From Bacteroidales bacterium (GTDB lineage: Bacteria > Bacteroidota > Bacteroidia > Bacteroidales > GCA-2748055), in the NCBI GenBank assembly GCA_021740585.1, contig JAIOZM010000048.1, positions 1 to 33,397 on the forward strand: 33,397 nucleotides of DNA. Reading direction: 5' to 3'. The translations under genes were made by a program, and so were the position numbers. Positions 1 to 8,872 of this stretch are shown piece after piece; position 1 is the stretch's first letter; the number at the start of each line of letters is the position of its first letter. The notes under the pieces are model-generated. The model searched no databases. It had not been told where the DNA came from and saw nothing but the letters and a program-made list of their open reading frames with translations.

Positions 1-1
1 T

Positions 2-469
2 TGTCCGCTGGTGGCCCGCGATGCCGGATTGGGAGAGATAGGAAGAATTGGCATATTGATGACACCGGAATATGGTCCAAGGGTAAGAATAGGCGTGGTT
101 ACCACCAATCTTGACTTAGAGCCGGATGAATATAAAAGAGATTATTCCATGCTGGAATTTTGTAAATGGTGTAAAAAATGCGCGGAAAGTTGTCCCGGGA
201 ATTCCATTAGTAATAACAATCCTGAATTAATACAAGGGGTGAAACGCTGGCAAATCAATCAGGAATCCTGTTTCACTTATTGGTGTAAAGCCGGAACCGA
301 CTGCGGTCGTTGCATGGCAGTTTGTCCCTATTCTCATCCGAATTATTCTTTGCATAAAATTATACGATTTGGCATAAAGAGATCAAAAGTTTTCAGATAT
401 TTGGCGGTTTATCTGGATGACTATTTTTATGGAAGAAAACCAAAGATCAAAAAATTGCCATTTAAATAG
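2..469 (+). CDS. Dicluster [4Fe-4S] protein, reductive-dehalogenase/QueG-like C-terminal part (5' truncated)
   Basis: Only the C-terminal part is present: the frame is open from base 2, and the first in-frame GTG (base 11) lies inside the conserved stretch reading PLVARDAGLGEIGR, so the gene begins before the window. Two ferredoxin-type motifs are visible, FCKWCKKCAESCP and a second one (CFTYWC...DCGRCMAVCPY), the arrangement of the Fe-S domain of reductive dehalogenases and epoxyqueuosine reductases. The motif LMTPEYGPRVRIG just before the clusters also fits the reductive-dehalogenase-like family. The tail is basic with an aromatic stretch (FRYLAVYLDDYFYGRK). No corrinoid-binding region can be assessed here. 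The symporter gene follows after 29 bases on the same strand and may be co-transcribed. The substrate is unknown; many Bacteroidota members of this family are uncharacterised and should not be called dehalogenases without the missing N-terminus. Confidence 0.75.
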   Translation, partial: CPLVARDAGLGEIGRIGILMTPEYGPRVRIGVVTTNLDLEPDEYKRDYSMLEFCKWCKKCAESCPGNSISNNNPELIQGVKRWQINQESCFTYWCKAGTDCGRCMAVCPYSHPNYSLHKIIRFGIKRSKVFRYLAVYLDDYFYGRKPKIKKLPFK

Positions 470-498
470 TTTCGTTTTAATATTTTAAAATTCATTTT

Positions 499-1968
499 AT
501 GTCACCTACTTTGCTCTTATCTTTAATCCTAGGATATTTCACAATTTTAATAGCCATTTCATGGTTTACGTCGAAAAAGGCCGATAATAACTCGTTTTTT
601 CTTGGGAACCGTAGATCTCCCTGGTATGTTGTGGCATTTGGAATGATAGGAGCAACACTTTCGGGGGTTACCTTTATTTCGGTTCCCGGATGGGTAGGTA
701 ACTCACAGTTCTCCTATATGCAAATGGTTCTGGGATATTTAGTAGGGTATTTTATTATTGCAAATGTCCTTATGCCCATGTATTACCGGTTAAATCTCAC
801 TTCCATTTATACTTATCTTGAGGGGCGGTTTGGAAAAGTTTCTTATAAAACAGGGGCTTCCTTTTTTCTTATATCCAGGGTTATCGGAGCATCATTTCGA
901 TTGTTTTTGGTAGCCTCCGTGCTTCAGCTGGTTGTTTTTGATGCATGGAACGTCCCTTTCTTTGTTACCGTTGTAGTTACTATTGCGCTCATTTGGTTAT
1001 ATACATTCAGAGGAGGTATTAAAACCATAATCTGGACCGATACTATGCAAACCTTTAGTATGTTATTGGCGGTAATTGTTTCTGTTGTGCTTATTTCCCG
1101 GGAGCTTAATCTTGATTTTAAATCTATGATCGGAGCCATCAGGGATAGTGAATATTCCAGAATATGGTTTTTCGACGACTGGAAAAGTGAGTATCACTTT
1201 GTGAAGCAATTTTTGGCAGGGATTTTTATCGCAATAGTAATGACAGGTCTCGATCAGGATATGATGCAGAAAAATCTGAGCTGCAGAAATATAAAAGATG
1301 CCAAAAAAAATATGTACTGGATGAGCTTAGCCCTGGTACCTGTAAACCTTATTTTTATGTCGCTTGGCGCTCTGCTTTTTATATACGCTTCCAAAATGCA
1401 GATAAGTATCCCGGAGAGTACAGATATGCTTTTCCCCTTACTCGCCACCGGTGGAACTCTTGGATTTACCGTAGGCATTTTATTTATTATTGGACTGGTG
1501 GCAGCTGCCTATTCAAGTGCCGACTCGGCTTTAACTTCTCTTACCACTTCCTTTACCATCGATATACTCGAGGGAAATAAAATGGATGAAGTAAAACTTA
1601 AAAGCACGCGCTTGAAGGTTCATTTATTTATCTCATTTATTTTGCTTTTGGTTATATTTTTATTCAGAGCTATAAATGACGAAAACGTTATATCTGCTAT
1701 ATTCAGAGTGGCCGGTTATACCTATGGGCCTCTTTTGGGATTGTATGCCTTTGGATTTTTTCACACAGTAAAAGTAAAAGACAGGTATGTTCCAATAATT
1801 GCTGTTTTATCCCCGGTTCTTACGTATTTTATCAATCTGTTTTCAACAGAATTATTCTGGGGATATCAGTTTGGATTTGAATTATTGTTGGTAAATGGAT
1901 TGTTGACTTATTTGGGGCTTTGGTTGATTCGGAAGAGGACTATTTCAACACCGCCCAATACCCAATAA
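499..1968 (+). CDS. Sodium:solute symporter (SSS family)
   Basis: A 489-residue, highly hydrophobic protein with about 13 predicted membrane segments, the usual size and topology of the sodium:solute symporter (SSS/SLC5) family. The N-terminus (SKKADNNSFFLGNRRSPW, then a helix rich in Gly, Ser and Thr: GMIGATLSGVTFISVPGW) matches the family's first cytoplasmic loop and sodium-site helix. The segment GLVAAAYSSADSALTSLTT, around residues 333-351, is the Ser/Ala-rich helix that carries the second sodium-site residues in this family. It probably imports a small organic solute with sodium at the inner membrane; the substrate cannot be told from sequence. It starts at an ATG 29 bases after the Fe-S gene and is followed by a terminator hairpin shared with the convergent acyl-CoA synthetase gene. 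Confidence 0.9.
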   Translation: MSPTLLLSLILGYFTILIAISWFTSKKADNNSFFLGNRRSPWYVVAFGMIGATLSGVTFISVPGWVGNSQFSYMQMVLGYLVGYFIIANVLMPMYYRLNLTSIYTYLEGRFGKVSYKTGASFFLISRVIGASFRLFLVASVLQLVVFDAWNVPFFVTVVVTIALIWLYTFRGGIKTIIWTDTMQTFSMLLAVIVSVVLISRELNLDFKSMIGAIRDSEYSRIWFFDDWKSEYHFVKQFLAGIFIAIVMTGLDQDMMQKNLSCRNIKDAKKNMYWMSLALVPVNLIFMSLGALLFIYASKMQISIPESTDMLFPLLATGGTLGFTVGILFIIGLVAAAYSSADSALTSLTTSFTIDILEGNKMDEVKLKSTRLKVHLFISFILLLVIFLFRAINDENVISAIFRVAGYTYGPLLGLYAFGFFHTVKVKDRYVPIIAVLSPVLTYFINLFSTELFWGYQFGFELLLVNGLLTYLGLWLIRKRTISTPPNTQ

Positions 1969-2052
1969 TTATTGGAAATAAACTACTGATTGCATACTGA
2001 CTTCTTCATGATTGGTTCTTAATTGAAGTGGAAATGATTCCTAAATATAAAA

Positions 2053-2081
2053 AAAGCGCAAATGAATATCACTTGCGCTTT
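2053..2081. terminator. Bidirectional intrinsic terminator between convergent genes
   Basis: Perfect 9-bp inverted repeat (AAAGCGCAA at 2053-2061, TTGCGCTTT at 2073-2081) with an 11-nt loop, lying between the stop of the symporter gene (1968) and the stop of the acyl-CoA synthetase gene (2102). On the minus strand the hairpin is followed by a run of seven T, so it should work best for the minus-strand gene. The plus-strand T-tract is weaker. Confidence 0.75.
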
Positions 2082-2101
2082 AGTATTTTGTATGTCAATT
2101 G

Positions 2102-3880
2102 CTAACTATCAACAGAAAAAATTTCCTGAATAATATGATCATATTTTTCAGCAATCACTTTACGTTTTAATTTCAGAGTTTGTGACATTTCTCCGGTGGC
2201 AGGACCCCATTCTTCACAAACCAATCTAACCCGTTTAACCGCTTCAGTCTGACCAAGAGTCTTGTTAATTTCATTAACCTCCTGTTGAACTCTTTTTATA
2301 ACTTCAGGAAGATTTACAAGTTCCTGGTTATCTCTGTACTTCACATTATGGCGTGAAGCCCAGTCATGAAGGAACTCAAAATTCGGAGAAATCAATGCCG
2401 AAGCAAATTTCTGATTTAGCCCGATTACCATAGCATTTGCAACAAAAAATGATTCCTTCAGTCTGTTTTCAATTACCTGAGGGGCAATATATTTACCACT
2501 CGATAATTTAAACATTTCTTTCTTCCGGTCGGTAATTTTCAGGTAAATGCCATCCGCAAATTCGCCGATGTCTCCGGTATGCAACCAGCCATCTTTATCT
2601 ATCATTTCAGCGGTAAGATCAGGAGCTTCATAGTATCCAAGCATTACATTCGGTCCTTTGCAGAGAATTTCACCATCTTCAGCAATTTTGACCTCCACAC
2701 CTCTCATTTGGGGTCCGACAGAGCCAAACATAACTTGTTTGGTAACCAGATTATTTACGGTAATTACAGGTGAGGTTTCGGTTAATCCATATCCCTCAAG
2801 AACTTTCATTCCGGCAGCCCAGAAAATGGTGGCTAAACGGGGTTGCAATGATGCACTTCCCGATACAATAATCTTAACATTTCCACCAAGAGCTTCTCTC
2901 CACTTGGTAAAAATCAGCTTGTCAGCTATTTTCAATTTAAACAAATACCATGCACTGTTTCCTACCGGCTTATATTTATATCCGAGGTCAACTGCCCAGA
3001 AAAAGATTCTCTTCTTTATTCCGGTAAGATCTTTGCCCTTCCCGATAATTTTATCGAATATCCTTTCAAGCAAACGAGGAACAGAACTAAACAAATCGGG
3101 TTTTATATCTTTAATGTCCTGAACAATGGTAGCCATACTTTCAGCATAATAAATGCCTATTCCTTTATATTGATAATGATATCCAACCATTCTTTCGTAC
3201 ACATGACTTAAAGGCAGGAAGGACAAAGCTGTATGTCCGTAACCCAATTCATGTACTTCGGCAGTTACTTTAAAATTGGAAACCAAATTATCATGACTTA
3301 ACATAACTCCTTTCGGGTATCCTGTAGTACCTGATGTATATATAAGTGTAAGTAAGTCAGATGGAAGTATAGATTTTTTAATCTCAATCAAATTATCCTT
3401 CAGTTTAGCTTCATTGGCTTTCCCCAGCTCAATTATTTCTTTCCAGTTTTTAGCATCTTCAACAGCATCATAGCTGTAAATGCCCTTTATGGAAGGAACT
3501 TTTTTAGCAATCGGTGTAATCATTTTAAACAAAGCCTTATCGGAGACGATAACATATTTGGGTTTGCAGTTATTTAAAATGAAGTCATAGTCTTCAGCAG
3601 AAATAGTAGGGTATACCGGTACGTGAACTAAGCCTGCCTGACTCAATCCCATATCAACTATGTTCCATTCAGGGCGATTGTTTGCAATAGTACAAACCAT
3701 ATCTCCTTTTTTCAATCCCAGGGATAGAAAGCCATAGCTGATCCAGTTTGAGTTTTCGACATAGTCTTTTGTGGAATACTTAATCCATTCGCCGTTTTGT
3801 TTTCCGGCAAGTACATCGGGTTTTTCAGAATATAATTCCTGAAATCTTTCGAGTAAATCAAAAGTTCTTGTTACTTCCAT
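2102..3880 (-). CDS. Long-chain acyl-CoA synthetase (AMP-forming)
   Basis: A 592-residue ANL-superfamily enzyme that would activate long-chain fatty acids with ATP and CoA through an acyl-AMP. The AMP-binding P-loop YTSGTTGYPKG lies at about residues 181-191, followed by LSFLPLSHVYER. EGYGLTETSP, near residue 370, is the adenine-site motif, and WLHTGDIGEF plus ITDRKKEMFKLSSGKYIAP form the hinge region that closes the active site. The length fits bacterial FadD15/long-chain ligases. The frame extends upstream to a TTG at 3913, but that codon sits inside a good -7 promoter element (TATATTTG, minus strand), so the ATG at 3880 is preferred. It is probably a single-gene unit, with a strong terminator downstream. 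The chain-length preference is not visible from sequence. Confidence 0.9.
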   Translation of the reverse strand: MEVTRTFDLLERFQELYSEKPDVLAGKQNGEWIKYSTKDYVENSNWISYGFLSLGLKKGDMVCTIANNRPEWNIVDMGLSQAGLVHVPVYPTISAEDYDFILNNCKPKYVIVSDKALFKMITPIAKKVPSIKGIYSYDAVEDAKNWKEIIELGKANEAKLKDNLIEIKKSILPSDLLTLIYTSGTTGYPKGVMLSHDNLVSNFKVTAEVHELGYGHTALSFLPLSHVYERMVGYHYQYKGIGIYYAESMATIVQDIKDIKPDLFSSVPRLLERIFDKIIGKGKDLTGIKKRIFFWAVDLGYKYKPVGNSAWYLFKLKIADKLIFTKWREALGGNVKIIVSGSASLQPRLATIFWAAGMKVLEGYGLTETSPVITVNNLVTKQVMFGSVGPQMRGVEVKIAEDGEILCKGPNVMLGYYEAPDLTAEMIDKDGWLHTGDIGEFADGIYLKITDRKKEMFKLSSGKYIAPQVIENRLKESFFVANAMVIGLNQKFASALISPNFEFLHDWASRHNVKYRDNQELVNLPEVIKRVQQEVNEINKTLGQTEAVKRVRLVCEEWGPATGEMSQTLKLKRKVIAEKYDHIIQEIFSVDS

Positions 3881-3910
3881 AGTTTTTAATATCTGAGTTT
3901 TGTTAGTGCT

Positions 3911-3918
3911 CAAATATA
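3911..3918 (-). promoter_or_regulatory. Bacteroidota-type -7 element for the acyl-CoA synthetase gene
   Basis: TATATTTG on the minus strand matches the Bacteroidota -7 consensus TAnnTTTG. It lies about 30 bases before the ATG at 3880, leaving room for a short leader. No clear -33 TTTG is seen at the expected distance. The 3881-4205 gap between this gene and the divergent ChaN-like gene holds nothing else that I recognise. Confidence 0.45.
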
Positions 3919-4205
3919 TGTAAAAGGAGGTTATTTTTCGAATATTTTTTTGTTTTGAAATGCAAATTCTTATAAAGGGCTTCGCAAACGATTTAAAATC
4001 AGCACTATAATAGAAAAGTGATTGTGAATTTCTTTCGAATATTTATTTGAAATAATTTTTTTACTTGTCATGGGAAGGGAAAAAATATACAAGCCTTATG
4101 TTGAACAAGTAGTTAGGTTCAATGTTACTCAATAGCAATCTTATCAAAATTGATAAATTTTTCATAACACCAATGATCCTTAATAATAAAAGAAATTTTA
4201 AAATC

Positions 4206-5084
4206 ATGAATAAATTAAATGCCTTCTTAATTCTTATTGCCGGCCTTTTAACAGGTGCAATTGCTGAAGCTCAGAAGAGTCCGGAAGCTTATGAATTATA
4301 TGATTCTCAGGGAAAACAGGTTAATTGGACAAAAGCCATTAAGAAATTGTCTTCTGCCGATATTGTATTATTCGGAGAATTACATAACGATCCCATCGCT
4401 CACTGGATGCAGCTTCAGCTTTTGAATGATCTTCTGGCTCTGGATTCCACTAATTTAATTCTTGGAGCGGAGATGTTTGAGACCGACCAGCAATTAATAA
4501 TTGATGAATATTTAGACGATTATTTTGATGACAAAAGATTTGAAGAAGGCACTAATTTATGGAAGAATTATAGTACAGATTATAAGCCCATTCTTACAAC
4601 AGCCAAGGAGAGGAATGTGTCTTTTGTGGCGACTAACATTCCCAGACGTTATGCAAATATGGTCTCAAAGGGAGGTTTTGAATCACTCGAAACATTAAGT
4701 GAGGAAGCAAAATTGCTTATTTCACCACTGCCTGTTCTTTACGATTCTATGGTTCCGGCCTATAAAAAGATTCTTGAAATGGATGTGGGACCGGTTAAGA
4801 ATAAAGAAAATTTCCCAAAGGCTCAGGCGGTTAAGGATGCCACTATGGCCTTTAGCATTTTGAAATATTGGGAAGAAGGAAAACTATTTTTGCATTTCAA
4901 TGGAGCCTACCATTCCGATTTTCACGATGGAATAGTATGGTATCTCCTTCAATCAAATTCCGGCTTGAAAATAATGACACTGTCCACCGTATTACAGGAA
5001 GACACCTCAAAACTCGATGAGGAGAATCTGAATCGGGCCGATTTTATTATTGTTGTTCCGGCCGATATGACGCGAACGTATTAA
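4206..5084 (+). CDS. ChaN-family (haem-binding/iron-regulated) exported protein
   Basis: A 292-residue protein with an N-terminal signal sequence (MNKLNAFLILIAGLLTGAIA followed by EAQ) and a ChaN-like domain (formerly DUF399). The hallmark ADIVLFGELHND lies near residues 52-62, and a C-terminal FLHFNGAYHSDFHDGI segment supplies the conserved Gly/His positions. Family members such as Campylobacter ChaN/PhuW are surface or periplasmic proteins that bind cofacial haem, so a role in haem or iron handling is possible but unproven here. An upstream in-frame ATG (4122) would add a 28-residue, non-signal-like extension; the ATG at 4206 gives a proper signal peptide and is chosen. The stop codon overlaps the convergent alaS stop by four bases (TTAA). 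Neighbouring genes give no functional hint. Confidence 0.8.
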   Translation: MNKLNAFLILIAGLLTGAIAEAQKSPEAYELYDSQGKQVNWTKAIKKLSSADIVLFGELHNDPIAHWMQLQLLNDLLALDSTNLILGAEMFETDQQLIIDEYLDDYFDDKRFEEGTNLWKNYSTDYKPILTTAKERNVSFVATNIPRRYANMVSKGGFESLETLSEEAKLLISPLPVLYDSMVPAYKKILEMDVGPVKNKENFPKAQAVKDATMAFSILKYWEEGKLFLHFNGAYHSDFHDGIVWYLLQSNSGLKIMTLSTVLQEDTSKLDEENLNRADFIIVVPADMTRTY

Positions 5085-7705
5085 AGCTTTGAGATAATTT
5101 CCTTTCCTTTTTCCAGCGCTGAATTAAGTCCTTCAGGATTTTTTCCACCTGCCGTAGCAAAAAATGGCTGTCCGCCGCCGCCGCCTTGAATTTCTTTTGC
5201 GATTTCGCGGATTAATTTTGATGCGTCCAATGCTTTTGATGCCACCAGATTATCTGAAATCATTACTGAAATATTGGCTTTGGTGTCGACTTGTGCGCCA
5301 AGGATAAGCACCAGATTTTCAACATCATTTTTTATCTGGAATGACAAATCACGAAGATCATTTGCATTGCTGACCGCAACTATTTCAGCTATAAAGTTTA
5401 TTCCATTCAGCTCGGTAATTTTTTCCCGGATACGTTTAGCCTGGGAAGCTTTTTTCTGATTCATCACGGCTTCAAATTCCTTATTCAGGTTTTGGAAATC
5501 AGAATTAAGGGATTTAACGCTCTCACTCAGATTTTTACTACCGGGAAACAGCTCTGATAAATTTTCAATCTGATCGGAAATGCCAAAAATATATTCCTGT
5601 GCTTTTTCACCCGTTATGGCTTCAATTCTTCTCACTCCGGCAGCAATCGCGCTTTCTTTAATGATTTTAAAGAATCCTATATGTCCTGTAGCCTCCACAT
5701 GGGTACCTCCGCAAAGTTCCAGAGATTCTCCAAATTTGATAAGGCGCACCTTATCGCCATATTTTTCGCCGAATAATGCCATCGCACCTTTTTTCTTAGC
5801 CTCTTCCATCGTTACTTCTTTCCATTCTTCACGCTTAAGATTCTTTCGGATCTCATTATTAACCAGTAGTTCGACCTTACGAATTTCCTCCCGGCTTAAT
5901 TTCTGAAAATGAGAAAAATCAAAACGTAAATAATCGGGATTTACCAGCGATCCTTTTTGCTCTACATGCAGGCCTAATACCTCTCTGAGTGCATGGTGCA
6001 TAAGGTGAGTGGCGGAGTGATTGTTTATAATATTTATTCTTCTGGATTGGTTAACCACCGCATGAAACTCAGCTTTAGGATCCTCAGGGATTTCTTTGCT
6101 TTGATGGATGATTAGATTGTTTTCCTTCAGAGTATCCAATATGGATATTTTCTTTATACCGTCGTCAATAAATCCTGAATCGCCCACTTGTCCTCCACTT
6201 TCAGCATAGAATGGAGTTTTATCGAAGACCAGTTGATAAAATATTTTATCTTTCAGGCTAAGCTTCCGGTATCTTAGGATGTGTATCTTTTCTTCGAGAT
6301 TTTCATAACCCGTAAATAGGGTTTGTCCGCCCTCTCTTACAACAATCCAATCGGAAGTTTCCTTTTCAGCATCCTGACGTGATCTGGATTTTTGTTTGTT
6401 CATTTCTACCTCATATTCAGTAACATTCAGACTGAATTTTTTCTCTCGTAAAATTAGCTCGGTAAGATCAAGGGGAAAACCATACGTATCATAAAGTTCG
6501 AAGGCTATTTTTCCTGAAACCTCAGTTTTGTTATTTTCCTTTAATTCGGCTACAATCCTCTCCAATAATGTGATTCCTTTGTCGAGTGTTCTTAAAAACG
6601 ATTGTTCTTCCTCAAAAATTACTTTTTCAATAATATGTTTTTGGTCTTTTAGTTCAGGGAAATTTATTCCTAGAATATTTACCAGTTCATCAACAAGTTT
6701 ATAGATTAAAGGCTCCTGTTGATTTAAAAAAGTATAGGCATAGCGGACCGCCCGGCGAAGAATTCTTCTGATTACATAACCTGCTTTAGCATTGGAAGGA
6801 AGCTGACCGTCAGCAATGGAAAAGCAGATAGCTCTCAGATGGTCAGAAATCACCCTCATGGCTACGTCGCTTTCTTCAGAATGACCGTATTCAATACCCG
6901 ATATATCAGAAATTTTTAGAATAAGTCTCTGAAACAGGTCGGTATCGTAGTTCGATTGTTTGTTCTGAACAACCATGCAGAGTCTTTCGAAACCCATGCC
7001 GGTATCGACATGTTTTGCCGGCAGATTAATCAGATTCCCGTTGGCAAGGCGATTGTATTGAATAAAAACCAGGTTCCAGATTTCAATTACATGTGGATGA
7101 TCCTTGTTTACCAGTTCTGCACCACTAATCTTAGCTTTTTCTGCTTCAGACCTGATATCAACATGAATCTCGGAACAAGGTCCACAAGGCCCCGATTCTC
7201 CCATTTCCCAGAAATTGTCCTTTTTAGAGCCTTCAAGAATTCTGCTTTCGGGAAGATATTTTTTCCAAAGGCTAAAGGATTCATTATCCTTTTCAGTTTT
7301 ATCAATAAGGTCACCCTTAAACACAGTGGCATAGAGGCTATTCTTATCTATTTTTAGCACTTCGGTGAGAAATTCCCAGGCAAAATCAATGGCTTCTTCC
7401 TTAAAATAATCCCCAAACGACCAGTTGCCAAGCATTTCGAACATGGTATGATGGTAAGTATCGTGCCCTACTTCTTCCAAATCGTTATGTTTCCCTGAAA
7501 CGCGCAAACACTTCTGAGAGTTGGTGACCCTCGTGTTTTGAGGATCCAGGTTTCCCAGAAAAATATCTTTGAACTGATTCATCCCGGCATTGGTAAACAT
7601 AAGGCTGGGGTCATTTTTTATTACCATTGGGGCTGAATTGACCACCAAATGTTGTTTTGAGTGAAAGTAATCGAAGAACTTTTGTCGAATTTCCTGAGAT
7701 GTCAT
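5081..7705 (-). CDS. alaS: Alanyl-tRNA synthetase
   Basis: A full-length 874-residue AlaRS, the enzyme that charges tRNA-Ala in the cytoplasm. The N-terminal class II aminoacylation domain shows MFTNAGMNQFKDIFLG and the tRNA-binding segment around DHLRAICFSIADG (about 288-300). The editing domain carries ESGGQVGDSG (502-511), the zinc-binding HSATH (563-567) and CGGTH (665-669). The Gly-rich QGGGGGQPFFATAGG near the C-terminus is the C-Ala domain signature. The protein opens with MTSQEIRQKFFDYF, typical of the family, which supports the ATG at 7705. It is divergently transcribed from the M23 peptidase cluster and converges on the ChaN-like gene with a four-base overlap of stop codons. All key residues are present, so it should be functional. 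Confidence 0.98.
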   Translation of the reverse strand: MTSQEIRQKFFDYFHSKQHLVVNSAPMVIKNDPSLMFTNAGMNQFKDIFLGNLDPQNTRVTNSQKCLRVSGKHNDLEEVGHDTYHHTMFEMLGNWSFGDYFKEEAIDFAWEFLTEVLKIDKNSLYATVFKGDLIDKTEKDNESFSLWKKYLPESRILEGSKKDNFWEMGESGPCGPCSEIHVDIRSEAEKAKISGAELVNKDHPHVIEIWNLVFIQYNRLANGNLINLPAKHVDTGMGFERLCMVVQNKQSNYDTDLFQRLILKISDISGIEYGHSEESDVAMRVISDHLRAICFSIADGQLPSNAKAGYVIRRILRRAVRYAYTFLNQQEPLIYKLVDELVNILGINFPELKDQKHIIEKVIFEEEQSFLRTLDKGITLLERIVAELKENNKTEVSGKIAFELYDTYGFPLDLTELILREKKFSLNVTEYEVEMNKQKSRSRQDAEKETSDWIVVREGGQTLFTGYENLEEKIHILRYRKLSLKDKIFYQLVFDKTPFYAESGGQVGDSGFIDDGIKKISILDTLKENNLIIHQSKEIPEDPKAEFHAVVNQSRRINIINNHSATHLMHHALREVLGLHVEQKGSLVNPDYLRFDFSHFQKLSREEIRKVELLVNNEIRKNLKREEWKEVTMEEAKKKGAMALFGEKYGDKVRLIKFGESLELCGGTHVEATGHIGFFKIIKESAIAAGVRRIEAITGEKAQEYIFGISDQIENLSELFPGSKNLSESVKSLNSDFQNLNKEFEAVMNQKKASQAKRIREKITELNGINFIAEIVAVSNANDLRDLSFQIKNDVENLVLILGAQVDTKANISVMISDNLVASKALDASKLIREIAKEIQGGGGGQPFFATAGGKNPEGLNSALEKGKEIISKL

Positions 7706-7793
7706 TTTATATTAAGAATGAAATAAATGAGTATTTTTTGAAACAAAAACCTTTCTAAGGGTGTAAAAGTGAATTAGTTTGTAAATTACCAGC

Positions 7794-7824
7794 TTGTAAA
7801 ATTAAAATTTTTAATATACATTTG
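7794..7824 (+). promoter_or_regulatory. Putative promoter of the M23 peptidase cluster
   Basis: TTG at 7794-7796 and TACATTTG at 7817-7824, separated by 20 bases, fit the Bacteroidota -33/-7 pattern (TTTG ... TAnnTTTG). The first peptidase ATG follows at 7869. Assigned by pattern only. Confidence 0.5.
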
Positions 7825-7868
7825 GCAATTCGTGGTCGAAATTTTATTGCAAGTCCTGTATTTTAAGT

Positions 7869-8822
7869 ATGAAGAGAGTAATTTTTATTTTTAATCAAGA
7901 GACCCTACAATTTGAAAAGGTTCAGAAATCTTTGAGAAGAAAACTCAGAGATGGCTTGATTTTTACTTTTATACTTGGAAGTATATTTATAAGTACACGA
8001 ATCATTCTGGATGATAAGGTAATCTCCCCAAAAGTTAACAGTTTCACAGTAAAGAATGAAAATCTGCGGGTGGCCTATGTAACCCTTAATGAGGAAATTA
8101 TTAATTCTGAAAAGAAATTGGCAGGAATTCAGCTTCGGGATGACAAACTTTACAGATCAGTTCTGGAACTGGAGCCAATCCCTAGTTCGGTTAGGGAAGC
8201 TGGTTTTGGGGGATCTGAAGACTATAGCGAGAATCTGAATTTAAGGGATGCTGAATTTGTAACAAAAACTGCTCTTAAACTTGATAAATTATCAAATAAG
8301 GCTAAAATTCAATCGGTTTCGTTAAATGATTTGTATACTGAAGCCATGAATCAACAATTGTTTATATCACATAAACCTTCAATACAACCTATATCACCAG
8401 CCGATAAATTCTGGTTAACATCCACTTATGGTGTTCGTTACGATCCTTTTACAAAAGGAAGAAGAATGCATCAGGGTATTGATCTGGCCGGACAGGTAGG
8501 TCTGAAAATTTATGCCTCAGGTGATGGTATTGTTCAAAGTGCAGGCTATAATTTCAGCGGTTATGGTAAAGAAGTCACTCTGGATCATGGTTTTGGATAT
8601 GAATCAATTTATGCCCACCTGAATAAAATACTTGTATCTGAAGGCGACACTGTACGGCGTGGGCAACTTATTGGCGAACTTGGAAGTACAGGAAGGTCAA
8701 CAGGTCCTCATCTTCATTATGAAATCAGGTTTTTCGGAAAAACGGTTAATCCAATGTATTATTTCTACGAAAACATTTCTGCTAAGGAATACAACCTGAT
8801 GATTGCAAATGTTAGAAATTAA
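7869..8822 (+). CDS. M23-family metallopeptidase, membrane anchored (paralog 1 of 3)
   Basis: A 317-residue protein with a short basic cytoplasmic N-terminus, one membrane helix at about residues 29-47, a coiled-coil-like periplasmic linker, and a C-terminal LytM/M23 domain (about 180-300). The zinc-site motifs are intact: HxxxD in MHQGIDLAG (His201, Asp205) and HxH in GPHLHYEIR (His281, His283). M23 enzymes cleave peptidoglycan cross-links, so the likely role is cell-wall remodelling from the inner membrane. The linker contains REAGFGGSEDY, a motif shared with the third paralog but not with the second. It is the first gene of a same-strand series of three related peptidases and a CapA-like gene. 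Confidence 0.92.
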   Translation: MKRVIFIFNQETLQFEKVQKSLRRKLRDGLIFTFILGSIFISTRIILDDKVISPKVNSFTVKNENLRVAYVTLNEEIINSEKKLAGIQLRDDKLYRSVLELEPIPSSVREAGFGGSEDYSENLNLRDAEFVTKTALKLDKLSNKAKIQSVSLNDLYTEAMNQQLFISHKPSIQPISPADKFWLTSTYGVRYDPFTKGRRMHQGIDLAGQVGLKIYASGDGIVQSAGYNFSGYGKEVTLDHGFGYESIYAHLNKILVSEGDTVRRGQLIGELGSTGRSTGPHLHYEIRFFGKTVNPMYYFYENISAKEYNLMIANVRN

Positions 8823-8872
8823 TTTTCATTCAATCCCCTTTTTTTTACTATTTTTAGCCGAATTTTAAATTT

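Noticed and set aside
2658..3122. A 154-codon plus-strand open frame inside the acyl-CoA synthetase gene
   Set aside because: It mirrors the coding frame of a full-length conserved enzyme and shows no family motifs.
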